Assembly (NCBI RefSeq): GCF_036373705.1
Contig: NC_089864.1
Location: forward strand, 864,501-928,500
DNA length: 64,000 nt
From: Amia ocellicauda
Taxonomy: Eukaryota; Chordata; Actinopteri; Amiiformes; Amiidae
Direction of reading: 5' to 3'
A program made the translations under genes and the position numbers. The notes beneath the pieces were generated by a model. It was not told the DNA's origin, ran no database searches, and saw nothing but the letters and a program-made list of their open reading frames with translations. Below, one piece after another: positions 57,500-64,000 of this stretch (positions are counted from its first letter, which is position 1; every line of letters begins with the position of its first letter).

Positions 57500-58030
57500 C
57501 CAAGAGTTAAAGGTCCAAGTGGTCGCTGCTGCCGCCGCCATGTTTCTGAGTCAGCTACGCCAGAGCACGGCAGGGGGCGCATGCGCACTGCACGTCAACT
57601 CATGCCGATGGCCGATATTCTCCTATTGATCGGCTGTTCAAAGCTGTACATCAGCTCCTTTATCGAGAATGGCTCCGTTCGGTTATTCTGTTCCGATTGA
57701 GGTGTATATGAGGGGATTTAAATCAGAATGGATTTGATTCGTGAAAACGCAGTCACAGACAGGCCATTTAAAACAAAGCAACATATCGCGACATTCAGAC
57801 ATATTCACAGCAATACGGACCCCCAGGCTGGCGGCCCGACTCCCTCACCGCACCCCCTCTCCGGCGCTGGACGCCTCTCTGTGAGCGGATCCGTAAAACA
57901 CAGCCTCCATGCGCTGGACGGGAGGCGCGAACCGCCGCCGCCATGTTGAATTTGAACACGTGGTCACATGACAGCCGCGGCTCCGGTGACGTCAGCGTCT
58001 CTGTTCCGCACCGTTCTGGGATTTCCCGCG
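57500..58030. promoter_or_regulatory. CpG-rich promoter-like region
   Basis: Contains GCCGCCGCCATG blocks (YY1-type, 57531-57542 and about 57935-57945), the NRF1 palindrome GCGCATGCGC (57577-57586) and a CRE TGACGTCA (57987-57994). This set is typical of housekeeping or bidirectional CpG promoters. It may serve the MROH-like gene to the left or an unidentified plus-strand transcript to the right. Confidence 0.5.
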
Positions 58031-58969
58031 AAAATCGCAGGAGAGCTGGACGTCGAGCTACTTTACAACATTAACTCGTCTCTCCTTCATTTGCATGGCG
58101 TCGGGTCAACAGCTGCTCGACCCGTGTGCAATAAATAGGAGCATGTCAATCCGGAGAGTGAGAGGCTCATCTGACCTGTGATTGTGTGCAGTCATGTCCA
58201 CACACACATCTCCGCCATGACAGCCGGATGGGATAGTGCTACTGTGGACGGGCTGGCATTTACATGTGACAGTTTTAAATTCACAATGTCTGCCTTTACG
58301 CCCAGATGAAAATGAAAAACACTTGCATGGCGATATCAGTCTGAACTGTCCGCCCAGCCTAGCGGAGTCCATTTCATTGTACAAGAGGGTGGAGATCGGG
58401 GGATTTTCCCCTACATTTGGGGGATTTTTAAGAGCCCTGGGGACATTTGGGGGCAACATTTGTATGGGGGAAATGTTGGGGGATATTATTTTGAACTTGG
58501 TGGGATTTAGGGGTTTGGCACAATCGATTTCTCCCCCCCCTGGACTCACTACATATGAGGGGTTTTAAATTAAGCTTTGTGCTTTGATGTATTCGTAGTC
58601 TGCACGCGTACTTTCTGATCAAGTAGTGCTTGTCGTAAATGTAGTATAGCTTAGTATAATTTAAAATCAAATGCATTGTTTTAGTGTTTTTCCATTTCTT
58701 TACTTATCTGTAAAATCCCTCTCAGTCCGTGCCTGCTGCTGCAGACAGCCATGAATATTAAAATGTCCCCCAAAAAGCCCACACTAAATGACATGGGCCC
58801 GGTCAAGACAAAAAGCCAGTTTCTTCACCTGTGTGGCATTTATTTGATGGCAATCTGTAGGTGGTCAAAGGATGTATTTAAATTTTGAACATTAATGAGA
58901 GAGAACCTGTATTCATGCCCATGTTATGCGGAAATTATTTTGAAAAAACGTTCCTTGGTTTTTAACATT
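58031..58969. other. No gene recognised
   Basis: Between the CpG-rich region and the CDC40-like exon. GGGGGATTTT-type G-rich repeats at 58395-58515. No other CDC40 exons seen. Confidence 0.4.
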
Positions 58970-59167
58970 ATCGACTTCATTCCCGACAGCTACGTGGTTT
59001 CAGGAGATGCTGATGGAAACCTAAATGTATGGGACTGGAAAACAACCAGACTCCATCACCAAATCAAGGCCCATGACGAAGTGTGCATCAGCGCACTGTG
59101 GCATCCTCAATGGACCTCAAAGGTCATCACTTGTGGCTGGGACGGCCAGATCGAGCTCTGGGACTAG
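58970..59167 (+). pseudogene. Orphan CDC40/PRPF17-like terminal exon (WD repeats)
   Basis: CDC40 (PRP17) is a WD40 protein of the second splicing step. Here the plus strand gives Tyr-Val-Val-Ser-Gly-Asp, Leu-Asn-Val-Trp-Asp-Trp-Lys-Thr-Thr, Ile-Lys-Ala-His-Asp-Glu-Val-Cys, Ser-Lys-Val-Ile-Thr-Cys-Gly-Trp-Asp-Gly and Leu-Trp-Asp-stop, the exact C-terminal architecture of CDC40. Homology reaches a little upstream (Asp-Phe-Ile-Pro-Asp), and CCCGACAG could be an acceptor (exon 58990-59167). About 70 percent of residues match human CDC40 from memory, low for so conserved a protein. No upstream CDC40 exon was found in the window, so a duplicated fragment is likelier than the working gene. The frame is intact. 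Confidence 0.7.
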
Positions 59168-62100
59168 CGAGGCCACAGTTGCCTCTCACAGTGCAATTTT
59201 CACGTGCAAACTGTAATTGACATTTCAGTTCAGAAAAAGGTTGATTTTGATATTGAACAAACAAAACAAAAATCCTTCATAAAGCTATATTTGTCTAATT
59301 CTTGTGTGCGAGATGTATTATTGGTTAATGCATTATTTTAAATAAATAAATTACTGTACAAGAGATTTTATTGCAGTTTGTATGTAGCCAGAACTGCACG
59401 AGATATCTTGTATATCTATGCACCCCTCACATAACTTGTATGAGGCCAAGGGTAATGGTTATTTTACTTAATTTATTTATTTGGTTCTTGCCTCCTTATT
59501 ATGGATAGCGATTGTCCAGAGTTCACCCATCGCCCACCAACCCTTTGTATTTTCAACCCTGTTACTAAGTATTAAATCTCAAAAAGTCTCAAGTATAGTA
59601 ATAAATACACTCTAAAGAGCTGTTATAATATTTATCTAGTATATGGAACTTGAAGATCTGACCATAGATAATGGCGTGGGTGATTCACTGAACCTCTTTC
59701 CCCTTCATTTGGGCCTCCATCCGTAGACCGTGTTTCTCTCGCTGCATTTTACATTTGACTTTTCATACTTCACATGCAATAGCTGAAATGCTGCCTTCAT
59801 AAATGGTAGTCTCAGTTGGTTTCTCTTGCTTTAGTTGGCAACACGCTGCAACAAACTTCAGCCCACGTAGGAGTCAAGGTGAACGCAGGGCTCAAAAACC
59901 CTTAATCCTTAACCCAATCTCCACTTGTAAAGTCACCCTTGGACGCAGACCCACTCTGTCAGCAGAAATCACGTTATGGTTACATTTTCTTAAGGTTATT
60001 TTATTTTATCCTCCCGTACAATGTTTCTCTGGGAAAGATGGATGGCGTATGTTAATACACATTGGACCAGATGACCCAAAATAAAGAGGGGGGGGAATAC
60101 ATTTTGTACAGTCCTAGCCTTCAATGTCACCAGTTTAATTCTCTTGAATAAGCACTGTATATAGGTCTCAGTGTCACATTGCACATACAGATTGTACTGC
60201 TTCCACTGCTGACATTTCCTAAAAATTGTCAAGTGACCTTTTTTAGGCTAAACGGATAGTGATTCCTTTACAAAGGGCCAGTGAAGTCACAGCATGATCA
60301 GGGCACTGTCACTATTGTAACAACAGGGATCGAGCTTATTGTTGTGGCTTGTGTATGAAACCGTCAGTCATTTCTCAACCAGTACGGTTGATAAAGAAAT
60401 GTATAAATAAATCACTGTGCTCATGAATTTATTATTCTAAAGCAGTCTGAACACAGATTCCTAAGCGACATCGCAGTGTTATGGGGAATAGGGGAATATC
60501 GATGCGTTGTGATGTACTGTTTGACCACTAGGGGGTATAACCCGGCTGGATGTCTCTACTCTCTGTCAACCTTACCAAAGATGGCCAACAGAAAACGAAT
60601 TATTGGTCTGATATTCTGCATAGGCGATTCCTTATTAGTAAATTTGATCCTCAACACACTGATCCCTGAACACACTGATCTCTGTCTTTGTCACCAAGCA
60701 CGCCCATATCCGAGCAGGCCGGGCTCTGCTCAGCTGTGTGTTTGTGTGAGACTCACAGAGCACACATAGGGAAGGCAGAATGGACGCGATTCACATACCC
60801 AGCAGAAAGACCCGATACAGCAAGATAACTAATTATGAAGTAGAAAAATGGAATCTGACACAAAAATGAAACCCCTAACCCTTCAAAAACAAATCACAGA
60901 TGCTGAGTCTGTTTACAGCACTATGAAAGCCACTGACAGTGTATCCTGTATAAGAATAACACGCCATGGCAGCTTTGTGGCTGGAATGAGTTACTGCAAC
61001 AACAGTACAGAAGAGCCTGTGTGTCTGTAAGGCCTGAAGTGACAATATTCAAGAGGACTTCTGTTTCCCTGTTTAGTAATCTTCTTTACTTGTATATAGT
61101 TATTCTGGCTGTTGGTAGTCTAATATAAATGGCTGTGATTTCAGTTCTGGAAGTTTTTAAAGAAGTTCATAAGACTTTGAAGTTTCACTGTCCAGTGTCA
61201 AAAGTCTGCCTGGAGCACTAATACAGTGTTATATTGACCATAAATTAACTTTTTTCTTATAAGCGCTTTTGTTTTTCTTCACTTTTTTGATTTCTTTATT
61301 AACTAGGGCAAAACTGTTTTCTGAATCTCCAGTTTGTGCTGAGTGTCTCCACATAAGACACTTGCCTCTAGCCCCTGTAGTTACAGAGTTATAAGTAAAA
61401 ATAGTGTATGTGATTAGTCCTGTTGGGGACTAGTTCCTCTTGCATAACGGCGTAGACAGTAAAAATATCAGTGTGTGTGCATTTCTCCCGCTTACCCATT
61501 CTTCTATGTCACTAAATATTTAAATGAAATACCTATACCGTGTTTCAGCTGTAAACTCCTCAAATGTAATACGTTATAAACACTTTCTTCTCCAACCACA
61601 GTTTATGTGGTAGAATGTACTGAATACAATAAAGCCGACAATCTGGGCTTTGTAATAGAAATTAGTCCTTGTTAAAGTTATAATCTGGTAATGGAGGACA
61701 GTCAGGTGCAGGCTCAATGTTTGGCAGTGCCTTGCTCTTCCCTTGATCTTTGCTCCAGATCCTTTGCAATGGTGCGTCCCCATCAGATGAGTCTTCGGTC
61801 AACGATCACTTTCTGTTCGGTCTGAAACAGAATTATACATCATGTGCATTGTAATACTCATTATTTCATTTTAGTCATATGGGGTGGGTAACATACCACT
61901 TAGCCTACTTAGAAAAAGGCTCGTGTTTATAAGCTGGTGAAATAGTTTTTTCCTCATAACTGTAGTTGTTTACATCACTGGCCTCAAACCTGAATGTTAA
62001 GTTTTAAACAACTAAAGTGCTTGTAGCGTTATTATTTATTTCTTAGCAGATCAGTTATTTAACAAGTCATGTTACAGTGTTGAAACAAGATTTGCTGGTT

Positions 62101-62542
62101 TGTTAGGAGAGGTGCGAGTCTTCTGTTGTAAAGTAAGCTAGTGTGAGTCCCGGTCTCTGTTGGTGAGATTAATACAGTGTCTGTTCTTCTAAACAACTAC
62201 ACTGTAGCACATTTGAAGTTCTGCACAATTTTGTCAAGTAAATATTTTGTCCACTGTCCATTTGTCCATTTGTTTTAATTTTTTGTTGGCACTTTATACT
62301 GTTACTGTATTTCTGAATGTACATTGTTTTCTTGTGTATATAGCCTACTATTGGAAGTACAATTTCTTTAAATAAAGTATGAGAGATGTATACTACATTT
62401 GTATGGTGCCACTCTGTTGTCTTGTGCTTGGTAGGTCTATTTATCTTTTAAATTAAAATTTAAACAAATGTAAGACACTGTAATGCCAGTAATTAAAGTA
62501 GATATGGGTAGTGGAGACAAATAGTAAATTAATGCTATTCAG
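59168..62542. other. Intergenic or 3' flank, no gene recognised
   Basis: AATAAA-type signals occur near 59340, as a 3' UTR of the CDC40-like exon would need. A 60-codon frame at 60848-61030 (plus) has an ITIM-like Ser-Val-Tyr-Ser-Thr-Met but no other support. Confidence 0.35.
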
Positions 62543-62605
62543 ATGTGCGTGTGTGTGCGTGTGTGTGCGTGTGCATTTGTGTGTGTTCGTGTGTGTTCGT
62601 GTGCG
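62543..62605. repeat. GTGTGC microsatellite
   Basis: Run of GTGTGCGT-type units in otherwise AT-rich DNA. Confidence 0.85.
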
Positions 62606-63448
62606 CCACCCCTGCATAAGCCAGTGCCCCACTTGGGCCACCCTTGTCTAAAAACTCTGGACATGCCACTGCCTACTTTTTACTTTTACTTGAGTAGAAT
62701 TTCAACAAAGTAACAGTACTTCTGCTTGAGGAGGATTTTTCAGGACTCTTTCCACCTCTGCCCTTGAGATACGTGCTCGCCAGCCAGACTCAACAGAGAG
62801 ACACAGATGTTCACAGTCCTGAACTAAAAGGTGAAACAATTCTTTCCACTGAGCAAACTAATGAATTACTTCACTTGCTAAAAAACAAAAAATAGAAAAA
62901 GTAATAAAGAATACAATGAGATAAAATAGGAATATGAAAGTCTTTCAAAATGTACTTCTACACTGCTCTGCAGTCCTCCTTCTCAGCGCAGCTGCTCTGT
63001 GTCAGAGGAACTACAGTCCCCATGATGCACTGGGGCACAGTGCACTAACAGACCTCGGGGGAACGGTCTCAAGAAGTATAAATTTAATATGCATTGCAGT
63101 TTAAAGTACTGCAGTACAAGCACATTCACAGATAGACCCTGGGGGAAGCCCCTGTGCTTTTTCCCTCTGACTCTACAAGTGCCCCTGTCAGTGCCCCCCC
63201 AGAGTTGTAGGGTACCCCTTTTTCTGATTGAGCCCCTGCCCCCCAAAATGTCTGTTCACTGCCCTGTTGCAATACCTATATAAAATGAATATTAGTTTAC
63301 ATTTGAGATTATCAGTATATAGTTAGCTATATAACAGTATATATTTAAGCTATATTAGGGTATATATGTAATATGGACTGCAGAATGTATTTAAGCTGTA
63401 CTGCAGTATATGTTTAATATGTACTGTGGTATATAGTGCAGTATATAA
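62606..63448. other. Intergenic, no feature recognised
   Basis: Contains AGTATATATTTAAGCT-like AT-rich patches near 63320-63450; nothing coding is supported. Confidence 0.4.
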
Positions 63449-63533
63449 TTAAGCTGTATTGCTCTGTATTTCCTCCTCAGTCTCAGTGGGGGGGCGTCCT
63501 CTCCTCTTCAGTGCAAACTCTTCTTCTGCTCTC
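63449..63533 (-). CDS. Candidate terminal exon with AT-hook-like motif
   Basis: After TTTCCTGTTTAAAG on the minus strand, one frame (phase 1) runs 27 codons to TAA at 63449-63451: Arg-Ala-Glu-Glu-Glu-Phe-Ala-Leu-Lys-Arg-Arg-Gly-Arg-Pro-Pro, then an acidic end. Lys-Arg-Arg-Gly-Arg-Pro-Pro resembles an AT-hook core. Upstream exons would lie at or beyond the right edge. No family recognised. Confidence 0.25.
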
Positions 63534-64000
63534 CTTTAAACAGGAAAGAGAGACAGAGAGAGGAGAGCTTAATACAGTGTAATACAGCACGGCATTGGGG
63601 TCACTACTGATAAAATGTAATATATTAGTCGTTATTCATTTCTTGAGAAATTAATAATATTAGTATTACATATCAGTTCATTTAAACTGTAGTGCATTAT
63701 TTTACTTGTTATATTACCCGCTACATTAATTTTGCCCTGCAAAACAATGTGTCTAATCTCCATAGTCTGGTAATGTGATTTTCAAATGTGTGCCAAACAA
63801 ATAAACTATAAATTAAAGCGATGGGTGACCTTAGTTCTCAGGTCAGTAGTGTAGAAAATATCGTCCAGACGGATTCATTTGCAGTTATCTTACTTCCAAA
63901 CAAGTTCTATTAATCGGCAACTTCATTACATAGGCTCAGCAATAATAGAAAACAAGTAATCTACCAGTAGTCTGCTTAAACTGGGTAACAATTAAAACCA

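Noticed and set aside
60848..61030. 60-codon plus-strand frame with an ITIM-like Ser-Val-Tyr-Ser-Thr-Met
   Set aside because: No splice context, domain or neighbouring exon supports it.

Overview
The window looks like nuclear DNA of a ray-finned fish. It holds spliced vertebrate genes with GT-AG introns, a retinoid X receptor beta gene with fish-type residues, abundant Tc1/mariner, hAT, L2/CR1-type LINE and tRNA-derived SINE copies, and several kilobase-scale tandem arrays. There are no bacterial or phage operons. All calls were made by eye from the sequence and from remembered family features; no database search was run.

Layout. (1) 1-17.7 kb, minus strand: seven coding exons (1960-16657) of rxrb, from the start codon to the middle of the ligand-binding domain; the last exons lie off the left edge. 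Its introns are loaded with repeats: a near-intact DD36E Tc1/mariner element in intron 4, a hAT-like element in intron 3, minisatellites in introns 1, 2, 4 and 5, and a 5.7-kb CA-rich array in intron 1. A degraded copy of exon 7 lies at 114-154. (2) 19.6-32.0 kb, minus strand: a three-exon gene (21561-32028) for a small type I membrane protein: signal peptide, one V-type immunoglobulin domain, Thr-rich stalk, one membrane helix and a very short tail. Phases match at both junctions and it has no gene name I recognise. Its introns hold a second intact DD36E element, an L2-clade LINE and two satellites. RXRB is MHC-linked in many vertebrates, so an immune-type receptor here fits an extended MHC neighbourhood (inference). 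(3) 33.6-48.4 kb: mostly transposon debris: one hAT relic split by another hAT in the opposite orientation, two Tc1-like copies sharing one internal deletion, a solo LTR, SINEs, a LINE ORF1 and a 2.1-kb inverted duplication. (4) 48.8-56.4 kb, minus strand: an intact, compact 24-exon gene (942 codons by my reconstruction) for a HEAT/ARM-repeat protein of the maestro (MROH) type. (5) 57-58 kb: CpG-rich promoter-like DNA with NRF1-, YY1- and CRE-type sites. (6) 58.97-59.17 kb, plus strand: an isolated exon matching the C-terminal WD repeats of the splicing factor CDC40/PRPF17, without the rest of that gene. (7) 59.2-64 kb: mostly unannotated, with one possible terminal exon at 63.5 kb.

The genes do not form a pathway. 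RXRB is a nuclear receptor, the Ig protein is probably an immune surface molecule, and the function of the MROH-like protein is unknown. The points most worth following are the tandemly repeated splice acceptor in rxrb, the two almost identical DD36E elements, the unnamed Ig receptor, the orphan CDC40 exon, and the 2.1-kb palindrome.
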